This document shows, piece after piece, positions 14,895-21,486 of a DNA stretch of 22,484 nt. Under the pieces are notes generated by a model that did no database searches, had not been told where the DNA came from, and saw nothing but the letters and a program-made list of their open reading frames with translations. Position numbers and translations under genes: made by a program. How positions within the stretch are numbered: the first letter of the stretch is position 1; the number at the start of each line of letters is the position of its first letter. Source of the DNA: Bacteroides sp. UBA7335 (GTDB lineage Bacteria; Bacteroidota; Bacteroidia; Bacteroidales; Bacteroidaceae). Location: NCBI GenBank assembly GCA_002471185.1, contig DKPL01000002.1:23198-45681 (forward strand). Direction: 5' to 3'.

Positions 14895-15743
14895 TTATTG
14901 AATAACAGTAACTTTAAGTATCTTCACATCTTCGTTAGGGCGGTCGCTACGGTCGGTTTCCACACGTTGAATTTTATCAACCACGTCTATACCTTCTACC
15001 ACTTCGCCAAACACAGTGTACTCACCATCCAAATGCGGAGTACCCCCAACAGTAGTATAAGCCTCAAACTGCTCAGGAGTAAACTTAAAATCAGGTTGTT
15101 TAGCAGCCTCTTCTTGCGCTTCAGCAAAAAGCTTTTCTTGTAAGTTATACAATCCTTCCTCGTCACCATCTTTACGCATTTTATACACCTCTTTCATGTG
15201 TTTTTGAGCCAATGCATTGAAAGCAGCTTCTACCTTTTGCTCATTTTTTTGGCGCTCCATGCCAAGCAACGTTGAGTCATTATACACTTTACCCGTTACA
15301 ATGTAAAATTGACAACCTGATGACTCTTTCTTTGGATTTACTTGATCTCCTGTACGAGCAGCCGACAAAGCACCTTTTTTATGAAAGTATTTAGGATAAA
15401 CAAATTCAGCAGGTATAGTATAACCTACATCGCCCGAGCCCAGCATTTTACCCTTAGGTGCATCTTTCGAGTTAGGATCTCCCGCTTGAATCATAAAGTC
15501 TTTAATCACACGGTGGAAAAGAGTTCCCTCGTAAGTACCCTCTTTAGCCAACTTGATAAAATTATCTCTATGAAGTGGAGTTTCATTATAAAGCTTAATC
15601 TTTATATCACCAAGAGTTGTTTTAATGTCAAGCATTGTTTCTTTATTATTTTCCATATCTTTTGTATTCTTGGCCTTCGATGTACAACCCACTATAGTGC
15701 TGCACACGAAAACAATTAATAGTATTAATGAGTATCTTTTCAT
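14895..15743 (-). CDS. Cyclophilin-type peptidyl-prolyl isomerase, lipoprotein
   Basis: A 282-residue secreted isomerase. The N-terminus is a lipoprotein signal with a lipobox ending at Cys20 (TIVGC), so it is probably anchored in the periplasm or outer membrane. The cyclophilin core starts near residue 38 with the catalytic-arginine segment FHRVIKDFMIQAGDP (76-90, Arg78), SSGCQFYIVTG (141-151), and HLDGEYTVFGEVVEGIDVVDKI (237-258). Between about 152 and 232 lies an extra, charged, helix-rich insertion (QKHMKEVYKMRKDGDEEGLYNLQEKLF) absent from minimal cyclophilins. It is first in a probable operon with the M16 peptidase and the MATE gene. A TATCTTTG box lies 26 nt upstream. Confidence 0.93.
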   Translation of the reverse strand: MKRYSLILLIVFVCSTIVGCTSKAKNTKDMENNKETMLDIKTTLGDIKIKLYNETPLHRDNFIKLAKEGTYEGTLFHRVIKDFMIQAGDPNSKDAPKGKMLGSGDVGYTIPAEFVYPKYFHKKGALSAARTGDQVNPKKESSGCQFYIVTGKVYNDSTLLGMERQKNEQKVEAAFNALAQKHMKEVYKMRKDGDEEGLYNLQEKLFAEAQEEAAKQPDFKFTPEQFEAYTTVGGTPHLDGEYTVFGEVVEGIDVVDKIQRVETDRSDRPNEDVKILKVTVIQ

Positions 15744-15769
15744 AACGTTTCGATATTATATTAGGTTTG

Positions 15770-15777
15770 CAAAGATA
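15770..15777 (-). promoter_or_regulatory. Candidate promoter of the cyclophilin operon, -7 box
   Basis: The minus strand reads TATCTTTG, matching TAnnTTTG. The place where a -33 box would fall (about 15797-15800) lies inside the rluA terminator hairpin and has no TTTG. Confidence 0.45.
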
Positions 15778-15781
15778 AAAG

Positions 15782-15818
15782 AAAAAAACCTATGCCCTAC
15801 ATAAGGGACATAGGTTTT
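15782..15818 (-). terminator. Terminator of rluA and its operon
   Basis: AAAACCTATGCCCT (15785-15798) and AGGGACATAGGTTTT (15804-15818) form a stem of about 14 bp with one bulged base and a 5-nt loop. On the minus strand it is followed by seven T (complement of 15782-15788). The stem overlaps the rluA stop codon. Confidence 0.85.
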
Positions 15819-16488
15819 ATAGTTTTTCAAACCCATTCCAAAGATTACCCTCGGGCACCGGAGCTTCGAGTGCTATAAGCTGCTTAGACACCGGATGCAC
15901 AAATGACACATAGCGCGAATGTAAGCAGATGCTTCCATCAGGGTTGGAACGAGCCGAACCATATTTCAAGTCGCCTTTGATTGGACATCCCATTTTGGCC
16001 AACTGACAGCGTATTTGGTGATGCCGCCCAGTCTGCAAGTCAACTTCAAGCAAATAGTAATTCTGTGATCGGCCAATCAATTTATAGTTCAATATTGCTT
16101 TTTTAGAGTTTGGCACCTCCTTGTCGTAAGCATAACTTTTATTTTGCTTTTCGTTGCGAACCAGATAGTGCTGTAGTTGGCCCTCCATTGCTTTCGGTGC
16201 ATCCTTCACTATAGCCCAGTAGGTCTTTTTTACCTCACTCTTCTTAAACATCTCGTTGAGCCGAGTAAGCGCCTTACTAGTTTTAGCGAAAACAACAAGA
16301 CCGCTTACAGGACGGTCTAAGCGATGTGTAACGCCAACAAAAACGTTACCCGGCTTATCATACTTCTCCTTCAGATACTGCTTAACAGTTTCTGAGAGCG
16401 GAGTATCACCGGTTTTATCGCCCTGAACAATCTCGGAAGCGGCCTTATTAACTACAATAATGTGATTATCTTCGTATACTACAGTCAT
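15817..16488 (-). CDS. RluA family pseudouridine synthase
   Basis: A 223-residue RNA uridine isomerase. The catalytic motif HRLDRPVSGLVVFAK is at 55-69, with catalytic Asp58. ETGRHHQIR-like LQTGRHHQIRCQL appears downstream, and the N-terminal VVYEDNHIIVVNKAA is typical. It has no S4 domain, as in short RluA/TruC-type enzymes, so the target (rRNA or tRNA) cannot be named. It begins 9 nt after the fabG stop, so it belongs to the tetR-fabG-rluA operon, and ends inside the terminator. Confidence 0.93.
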   Translation of the reverse strand: MTVVYEDNHIIVVNKAASEIVQGDKTGDTPLSETVKQYLKEKYDKPGNVFVGVTHRLDRPVSGLVVFAKTSKALTRLNEMFKKSEVKKTYWAIVKDAPKAMEGQLQHYLVRNEKQNKSYAYDKEVPNSKKAILNYKLIGRSQNYYLLEVDLQTGRHHQIRCQLAKMGCPIKGDLKYGSARSNPDGSICLHSRYVSFVHPVSKQLIALEAPVPEGNLWNGFEKL

Positions 16489-16497
16489 TTGCCTGTA

Positions 16498-17244
16498 TTA
16501 CATATTCATACCACCATCTACTTGAATCACTTGTCCGCTTACATAAGAAGACATATCAGAAGCAAGGAAAGTAGCAATATTAGCTACATCTTCAGGAGTA
16601 CCACCACGTTTCAAAGGAATTTGTTTAGCCCATTCAGCCTTTACCTCTTCCGAAAGAGCTGCTGTCATATCGGTGATGATAAATCCGGGAGCAATAGCAT
16701 TAGCGCGTACACCACGTGAGCCCAACTCTTGAGCAATTGATTTAGCCAAACCAATCATACCTGCTTTTGATGCAGAATAGTTAGCTTGACCGGCATTGCC
16801 ATGAACACCTACTACCGATGCCATATTGATGATACTACCACTTCTTTGACGCATCATGATTGGAGTACAAGCGTGAACAAAGTTGAATGCAGATTTCAAG
16901 TTTACATTGATTACCATATCCCACTGTTGCTCAGTCATACGCATCATCAAACCGTCGCGAGTAATACCGGCATTATTTACAAGGATGTCAATACGACCGA
17001 AATCTTGATGAACTTCAGCAACAACCTTTGCAGTATCTTCGAAGCTTGCAGCGTTAGAAGCATATCCTTTAGCTTTCACACCCATTGCTTCAATCTCTTT
17101 CACTGTATTTTCAGCATTTTCATCAATAGCCAAGTCTGTGAAAGCAACGTTAGCTCCTTCAGAAGCAAATTTTAAAGCAATGGCTTTTCCGATGCCACGT
17201 GCAGCTCCTGTTACAAGGGCTGTTTTTCCATCTAATAATCCCAT
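16498..17244 (-). CDS. fabG: 3-oxoacyl-[acyl-carrier-protein] reductase
   Basis: An NADPH-dependent ketoreductase of type II fatty-acid elongation. The 248-residue short-chain dehydrogenase has the cofactor motif TGAARGIG (12-19), NNAG (90-93), the catalytic tetrad Asn115, Ser143 (MAS), Tyr156 and Lys160 (YSASK), and the FabG-like NNAGITRDGLMMRM and APGFIITDMTAAL. The terminus VSGQVIQVDGGMNM is typical. It follows the TetR gene by 15 nt and precedes rluA by 9 nt. No other fatty-acid gene is adjacent. The family is broad, but these motifs fit FabG better than other dehydrogenases. Confidence 0.93.
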   Translation of the reverse strand: MGLLDGKTALVTGAARGIGKAIALKFASEGANVAFTDLAIDENAENTVKEIEAMGVKAKGYASNAASFEDTAKVVAEVHQDFGRIDILVNNAGITRDGLMMRMTEQQWDMVINVNLKSAFNFVHACTPIMMRQRSGSIINMASVVGVHGNAGQANYSASKAGMIGLAKSIAQELGSRGVRANAIAPGFIITDMTAALSEEVKAEWAKQIPLKRGGTPEDVANIATFLASDMSSYVSGQVIQVDGGMNM

Positions 17245-17259
17245 AATAAATTTATTTAA

Positions 17260-17850
17260 TTATATTTCTGTTTTATGAAGTGCACCAAAAACGATATTGG
17301 CCACATATTTTTTTCTCATTTCCACATCAAGTCCCGATCCTATTCGACCGCGAATGTATGGAACTTCGATACCTTTTATACAGTAGTGCATCAGCTGAGC
17401 AGTCATCTCCACATCATCAAGATGAAATACCCCCTTCTCGCATCCTTCTTGCAACACGTTCTTAAATAAAGTAATTTCTCTTGCATCAAATTTCTTGCGT
17501 ACCTTCTCCACTCGCCATATATCACGGAAGAAGTTGGCACGCAAAGTACCATTTCGATACACTACCTCTTTAATGGCATCCAGCCGAGTGTATATCATTT
17601 CAACTACTTTTTGATCGGGGGTGATATTTTTTTCAGAAACGCGTTTCATCAAATCCCATAATATATCAAGCTCAGACTCTACTACTGCCCAATATATTTC
17701 GTCCTTACTTTTAAAATAGGTATATAGTGTACGTCTACCTTTCTTAGAAGCAAGTGCGATATCATTCATAGTCGTGTTTTCAACTCCCATTTTGGCAAAC
17801 AGTTGGCGGGCAACGTCTACTAATCGAGCTTTTGTCTTAGATACAGTCAT
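17260..17850 (-). CDS. TetR/AcrR family transcriptional regulator
   Basis: A 196-residue one-component regulator. The N-terminal TetR helix-turn-helix spans about 8-55 (ARLVDVARQLFAKMGVENTTMNDIALASKKGRRTLYTYFKSKDEIYWAVV), and the rest is a helical ligand/dimer domain. It is the first gene of the tetR-fabG-rluA operon with 15 nt to fabG, so it probably controls this operon and possibly itself. The regulator-fabG pairing suggests sensing of a fatty-acid-related ligand, which is inference. A consensus promoter lies 34 nt upstream. Confidence 0.92.
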   Translation of the reverse strand: MTVSKTKARLVDVARQLFAKMGVENTTMNDIALASKKGRRTLYTYFKSKDEIYWAVVESELDILWDLMKRVSEKNITPDQKVVEMIYTRLDAIKEVVYRNGTLRANFFRDIWRVEKVRKKFDAREITLFKNVLQEGCEKGVFHLDDVEMTAQLMHYCIKGIEVPYIRGRIGSGLDVEMRKKYVANIVFGALHKTEI

Positions 17851-17883
17851 AGATTATAATTGCACATTGATGTATTATTTGAG

Positions 17884-17914
17884 CAAAAGTAAGGGTTTTA
17901 TTTTGACCAACAAA
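17884..17914 (-). promoter_or_regulatory. Promoter of the tetR-fabG-rluA operon
   Basis: On the minus strand TTTG (complement of 17911-17914), a 19-nt spacer, then TACTTTTG (complement of 17884-17891) match the Bacteroidetes consensus exactly. No obvious TetR-type palindrome was seen overlapping it. Confidence 0.75.
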
Positions 17915-18039
17915 AAAAACGCTAAGAATATTAGCAGGTAAGACCGATGGATAGAGGAAAATAAATACAAAATAACAACGTGATAATCAGCACCATATTA
18001 TTATTTAACATATTTTTATAGAAAATATTCATCGAATAG

Positions 18040-18070
18040 TTTGCAAGTCTCGCCAAAAGCCGTACCTTTG
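18040..18070 (+). promoter_or_regulatory. Promoter of tRNA-fMet
   Basis: TTTG (18040-18043), a 19-nt spacer and TACCTTTG (18063-18070) match the Bacteroidetes consensus exactly. The tRNA begins 15 nt after the -7 box. AAAAGCCG directly before the -7 box is the same as at the rplM promoter. Confidence 0.85.
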
Positions 18071-18084
18071 CACTCGTTAAACAT

Positions 18085-18157
<73 letters not shown>

Positions 18158-18161
18158 CTCA

Positions 18162-18198
18162 AAAGAAAGCATCCTTATAAAGGGTGCTTTCTTTGTTT
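18162..18198 (+). terminator. Terminator of tRNA-fMet
   Basis: AAAGAAAGCATCCT (18162-18175) pairs with AGGGTGCTTTCTTT (18181-18194), with one G-U, around a 5-nt loop. It is followed by GTTT. Confidence 0.88.
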
Positions 18199-18219
18199 AT
18201 ATCCATTTAGCAGTTTATC

Positions 18220-18519
18220 GAGGGGGAGGTATATGGAGTTCATACCGAAATCCTAAGGAGTTGCGACTCCATACAAACCATCCTTTAATCTAAATAGGAG
18301 AAAAGCGATTCTCTAACCTCCACTAGTTAATTCTACAACAAAGAAGTTTATGATTCTCCGATTAGGCGATTGTACAGATTGCCAGCAGAGCCGAATTGCA
18401 TTTATAGATGCTATCGTTCCAAAGGTTTGGAACGATAGTGGCGATATAGTGAAACTTTAGTTTCAAGCCTTTGGAACTAACCGAAACACATAGTGATATT
18501 GTGTACGGCACAAAACCAG
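18220..18519. other. Gene-free palindrome-rich stretch between tRNA-fMet and the IS
   Basis: No coding frame was recognised. Hairpins seen: ATGGAGT (18233-18239) with ACTCCAT (18266-18272), and alternatively GGAGT/ACTCC (18257-18270); a perfect 13-bp palindrome CTATCGTTCCAAA/TTTGGAACGATAG (18411-18438) with a 2-nt centre; TGAAAC/GTTTCA (18450-18465); AGTTTCAA/TTGGAACT overlapping it; and TTGTG/CACAA (18499-18513). CCTTTGGAAC (18468-18477) can also pair with GTTCCAAAGG (18416-18425). It may be a decayed mobile element, a REP-like repeat, or a structured RNA. The IS has inserted at its right-hand side. Confidence 0.5.
18495..18513. repeat. 19-bp direct repeat, left copy
   Basis: GATATTGTGTACGGCACAA occurs here, 6 bp outside the left IS end, and again at 20102-20120 directly outside the right IS end. 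It contains the small palindrome TTGTG-TACGG-CACAA. Confidence 0.9.
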
Positions 18520-18548
18520 TGTAGTGTACTGGATTTAGTTGACAACTT
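18520..18548. repeat. IS left terminal inverted repeat
   Basis: It starts TGTAGTGTACTG and continues to GTTGACAACTT. It matches the right end over the first 12 bases exactly and then, with two short indels, over AGTTGACA-ACTT. A second inverted copy of TGACAACTT lies inside at 18629-18637. Confidence 0.85.
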
Positions 18549-18790
18549 CGTTAGTTATACCTAATTTATTTTACTCAATATATTTTAAAACCTGAATGGG
18601 TTTACTTATGAGGTTTTTATTCCCGTATAAGTTGTCATTGTTTATAGCTCAACAAATATATATCCTCTCTTGCACCTGCAAGTAAATAGTCCATAAAGCC
18701 TGTTTGCTCCCCCAAAAAAATCATTGCTCGGGGAGCGCCTTAGCGGCAAGGGGCGGGAGCACCCGTCCCGACGAGCGGACTCTACATAGT
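18549..18790 (-). terminator. Non-coding 3' region of the IS with GC-rich transposase terminator
   Basis: On the minus strand, directly after orfB, a GC-rich segment (about 18725-18777) folds with GCTCG (complement of 18772-18776) pairing to CGAGC (complement of 18726-18730), and with inner stems CGGG/CCCG and GCC/GGC. AATGA and seven T (complement of 18714-18720) follow, as in an intrinsic terminator. Further down are CTTGCA/TGCAAG (18669-18682) and AAAACCT/AGGTTTT (18587-18617). No coding frame was found. Confidence 0.65.
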
Positions 18791-19747
18791 CTACATAACG
18801 TTGTCTCGAATATATTCCATCGGAGTTTTCATCTGTATGCCTTGATGTGGACGTACATGATTATAGGCACAGATGGCATCATCTATGCGTTTACTCACTT
18901 GTTCAAAGCTCTCCTGCCCACAGTCAAATAGCCATCCATTCTTTATGGTGTTGTTCATCCTTTCAGCCAATGCATTATGCAGCGGGTCTCCACATTGTGT
19001 CATACTGATATGGATATGCATTTCTTTAAGCAGATTTACATACTTGTTTGAACAATATTGTATTCCTCGATCAGAATGATGTATCAGATTGCTCAAATCA
19101 ACTTTATGGCTAAGGTAGAAGTTCGTAGCCATCTTCAAAGCCTTTATAGGACCTTCTGTCTCAAGCGTTCTGCATAGTGCATATCCAACAAGGACACGGC
19201 TGGCCGCATCGGTAAGAAGTGAGAGATAAGCCCATCCATCACTGGTGGCAACATAAGTTATATCTGCAACAACCATTGAACCGAATCTCGAAGCTACAAA
19301 TTTAGGAGTAGTATTCAACAAATCAGGATAGATATAATAGTTGTGGTTGGAGCAAGTAGTTTTCGGTTTAAGCCGCTTCTTGCGTTGAGCCAGACCGTTG
19401 ATGCGAAAGATATTGTAGCATTGATCCCTGCCAATAACCATTTTGTCGCCAAACTTACGCAGACAGCATGCATAGAGTTCACGCATGCCTGCTTTAGGCA
19501 TGAGCTTGCGCAACTCGTTGCAATACAGAACGATGCTGGATGTCAGAATATCTATGTCAACCTTCCTATTGATATGCTTATAATAACCTTGTCTAGTTAT
19601 GCCGAAGTAATCACAGAGTAACTGTAAAGAGCCGCGCATCTGCCCGGACGAGTCACTCTGTGACAAGGTATCGATTACTTGGCAGCGGAGTTTTTTCGTA
19701 CCTTGATATGATAGGTTGATTCTGCTAAATCTATGAGCGTTTCGCAT
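18791..19747 (-). CDS. IS3-family transposase OrfB (DDE integrase domain)
   Basis: The catalytic part of the transposase, 318 residues from the ATG shown. An HTH-like segment (DYFGITRQGYYKHI, about 46-59) is followed by the rve integrase core with the DDE triad: Asp162 (ADITYVAT), Asp226 (HHSDRGIQYCS) and Glu262 (NALAERMNNTIK), with the 35-residue D-E spacing of IS3 enzymes. The terminus HVRPHQGIQMKTPMEYI is typical. The frame overlaps OrfA by 73 nt. The working enzyme is probably OrfAB, made by -1 frameshifting at the complement of 19690-19696 and giving about 421 residues, so the first 19 residues of this frame are probably not used. No damage is seen. Confidence 0.95.
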   Translation of the reverse strand: MRNAHRFSRINLSYQGTKKLRCQVIDTLSQSDSSGQMRGSLQLLCDYFGITRQGYYKHINRKVDIDILTSSIVLYCNELRKLMPKAGMRELYACCLRKFGDKMVIGRDQCYNIFRINGLAQRKKRLKPKTTCSNHNYYIYPDLLNTTPKFVASRFGSMVVADITYVATSDGWAYLSLLTDAASRVLVGYALCRTLETEGPIKALKMATNFYLSHKVDLSNLIHHSDRGIQYCSNKYVNLLKEMHIHISMTQCGDPLHNALAERMNNTIKNGWLFDCGQESFEQVSKRIDDAICAYNHVRPHQGIQMKTPMEYIRDNVM

Positions 19748-20055
19748 GCTTGGTGACGCAAATCAGACTCTTGCAAGGCGCGATGAAGTTTACGGTTCTC
19801 GCAACGTAATTGCGCCAACTCTTTCTGAAGTTCAATAAGTGAATTCTCAGATTCTTTACTGGAGCAGACTTGTGTTTTATTCATTTCTTTGTCTTTTAAG
19901 TTATACTTTGCAAGCCAAAACTTCAATAGTTTACTGCAAACACCGGTACGCTTGAAAAACTGATACTTGTTTTCGGACGTGGCTAAGTACTCACGAAGAT
20001 AAGACATCCTTTCTAATTCCGTGTAAACGGTGTACTTCTTTTTTGATTCTTCCAT
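19675..20055 (-). CDS. IS3-family transposase OrfA (DNA-binding)
   Basis: A 126-residue protein. The N-terminal half resembles the helix-turn-helix of OrfA proteins (LREYLATSENKYQFFKRTGVCSKLLKFWLAKYN, about 20-52). The C-terminal half is a coiled coil/leucine zipper (about 70-115: SLIELQKELAQLRCENRKLHRALQESDLRHQACETLI), which mediates transposase multimerisation. Alone it acts as DNA binder or regulator; by -1 frameshifting it becomes the N-terminus of OrfAB. Its start is 46 nt inside the right IS end. No consensus promoter was seen, so transcription may come from the end sequence or from outside. Confidence 0.9.
   Translation of the reverse strand: MEESKKKYTVYTELERMSYLREYLATSENKYQFFKRTGVCSKLLKFWLAKYNLKDKEMNKTQVCSSKESENSLIELQKELAQLRCENRKLHRALQESDLRHQACETLIDLAESTYHIKVRKNSAAK
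19690..19696 (-). promoter_or_regulatory. Programmed -1 frameshift site A AAA AAC
   Basis: In the OrfA frame the minus strand reads CGA AAA AAC TCC, a canonical slippery heptamer 12 nt before the OrfA stop codon. After slipping, translation continues as L-R-C-Q-V-I-D in the OrfB frame. A hairpin, GTCAC/GTGAC (19652-19664), lies about 25 nt downstream and could help. Confidence 0.8.
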
Positions 20056-20074
20056 CTTTTGATTTTCATTTAAG

Positions 20075-20101
20075 AAGTGTCAACTTATTCAGTACACTAC
20101 A
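20075..20101. repeat. IS right terminal inverted repeat
   Basis: It reads inward from 20101 as TGTAGTGTACTG, followed by AATAAGTTGACACTT. The first 12 bases are identical to the left end. It borders directly on the 19-bp direct repeat at 20102. Confidence 0.88.
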
Positions 20102-20120
20102 GATATTGTGTACGGCACAA
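20102..20120. repeat. 19-bp direct repeat, right copy
   Basis: Identical to 18495-18513 (GATATTGTGTACGGCACAA). The next six bases (TACTGG) match the left copy's following six (AACCAG) at three positions, so the similarity fades after 19 bp. Confidence 0.9.
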
Positions 20121-20326
20121 TACTGGATAGGCATCGTGGCATGAAAGCCAAAATAATTAAACTTATAACGCACTATAATATAGTCCGATGAGAAGGGCCA
20201 TCTGATGTAAAGAAGAAAAACAACCTCACACATCGAGCAGTATGCCTTATTATAAAAAAAAGTAGAATGGTATATTTAGATTGATATAGAAAAAAGGGAA
20301 AAGAAAGGAAAGAAGGAAGAATTGAT
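20121..20326. other. Gene-free stretch right of the IS
   Basis: No coding frame was recognised. The left part (GGATAGGCATCGTGGCATG) probably continues the region that the IS interrupted. Positions 20290-20320 are a purine-only run on the plus strand, hence a pyrimidine run in a minus-strand transcript. Confidence 0.5.
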
Positions 20327-20409
20327 TTATTCAGCAATCGTCTTCTAAAGAATAATATTTATCTAAAGCCACAACTAACCATATCAGTTGCAACGAGATT
20401 GCTGAATAA
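20327..20409. repeat. 83-bp unit bounded by perfect 13-bp inverted repeats
   Basis: TTATTCAGCAATC (20327-20339) and GATTGCTGAATAA (20397-20409) enclose 57 nt, which include a small inner hairpin, CAACT/AGTTG (20372-20390). The layout fits a miniature inverted-repeat element or the solo ends of an IS; no target duplication is evident. It lies 14 nt after the GH43 stop and could also act as its 3' end structure. Confidence 0.55.
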
Positions 20410-20422
20410 GCCAACTAAGAAA

Positions 20423-21427
20423 TCAGTCTATTGCCGAAGACATTCCAAACGCGCTAATCAGTCGGGCACGCTCTTCTTTAGTTATAGGTATGATAGAACC
20501 ATGACGAGGATGAAAATTCATTGATACATCTTTGTCGATTATTTTAAAGGTATCAAGATCGATGCTTTCGCAAAACTGATACTTACCCTTCATATATACA
20601 TCATACATCAAAATATAAGTATTACTATTATTAATCTTAAATAAAGAAGACCCCTCAACAGCATCCTTGGTTTGATGTTTATAGCCGGGTTGTTCAATCC
20701 ATCGACCCGAAGTCAGTGAATCTGTGATCGCCATGCGAATACCATTACCATCACCTTCGGTTTTGTAAAACATATAATATAAGCCATTCTTATTAACAAT
20801 ATCACCATCAATACATGATTTTCCATTTTTGGGAAAGAACAATTGTTTAGGTTCAGACTCTAAGTCGGTAAAATCGGCATTGGCATAGGCATAATAGATA
20901 ATATCGGGACCATCAGCATGCTTCATCGACCAATACACCATATATTTACCTACTGCAGAATCGTAGATTGTCTGTGGCGCCCACACACGTTTCAGTTCTT
21001 CGTGTCCGGGATATTTTTGCTGAATATTGACTACTGATGAGGTCCAATTTATCAAATCAGAAGATTTCAGAAGCACCATAGCTCGGTTTGAGTCCCAACC
21101 TTTGTGCGACGTCATATCGGTCACTACCATATAGAATGTTTTACCATCTTCACTTCTCAGCAGATGAGGGTCGCGCACTCCACCGGTAGAGCTTATCAAT
21201 TTTGAGTCGATAATAGGTTGATTTTGGTTCAATGCCAAATACTTATATCCATCATCACTGATAGCATAGCAAATAGCCTCGTCTTTTACCGCATTTCCTT
21301 TGAAGTAAGTAAATAAATACCCTACATAGTCATTTGAAGACGAGTTATTATGTTGTGTTTGTTGCGCATAAAACGGATTAGAGTTCATGCCAAATAGCAA
21401 GAAGGTTAACATTAAAAGCTTATTCAT
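20423..21427 (-). CDS. GH43-like glycoside hydrolase, secreted
   Basis: A five-bladed beta-propeller glycosidase of the GH43 type (typically arabinofuranosidase, xylosidase or galactosidase). The 334-residue protein has a signal peptide (about 1-21, ending AQ). Likely catalytic residues: general base Asp86 in GGVRDPHLL, pKa-modulating Asp in CIDGDI (Asp207 or Asp209), and general acid Glu258 in DAVEGSSLF. WAPQ (149-152) and FHPRHGS near the end also fit the fold. There is a single catalytic domain with no carbohydrate-binding module. It lies 59 nt after the GH105 gene, probably in the same operon, which points to pectin or rhamnogalacturonan side chains. The subfamily and linkage cannot be fixed by eye. 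Confidence 0.85.
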   Translation of the reverse strand: MNKLLMLTFLLFGMNSNPFYAQQTQHNNSSSNDYVGYLFTYFKGNAVKDEAICYAISDDGYKYLALNQNQPIIDSKLISSTGGVRDPHLLRSEDGKTFYMVVTDMTSHKGWDSNRAMVLLKSSDLINWTSSVVNIQQKYPGHEELKRVWAPQTIYDSAVGKYMVYWSMKHADGPDIIYYAYANADFTDLESEPKQLFFPKNGKSCIDGDIVNKNGLYYMFYKTEGDGNGIRMAITDSLTSGRWIEQPGYKHQTKDAVEGSSLFKINNSNTYILMYDVYMKGKYQFCESIDLDTFKIIDKDVSMNFHPRHGSIIPITKEERARLISAFGMSSAID

Positions 21428-21486
21428 ACTCGTTTTTTATTAATAATTATTACTTTGACATTCTAGTCTGATAACTAAGACTTTAC

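Larger units (their letters stand above)
18520..20101 (-). mobile_element. IS3-family insertion sequence (IS150-like group)
   Basis: The 1,582-bp element is bounded by inverted repeats beginning TGTAGTGTACTG at both ends and encodes OrfA and OrfB of an IS3-type transposase in overlapping frames. All parts needed for activity look intact: DDE residues, frameshift site and ends. No simple 3-5-bp target duplication is visible; instead a 19-bp direct repeat flanks it at slightly different distances. About 240 bp downstream of OrfB are non-coding, which is long for this family and contains a GC-rich terminator and other hairpins. The subgroup is a guess from the end sequence and layout. Confidence 0.88.

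Noticed and set aside
18514..20107. Short target-site duplication of the IS
   Set aside because: The bases outside the ends (ACCAG on the left, GATAT on the right) do not match for any plausible end position.
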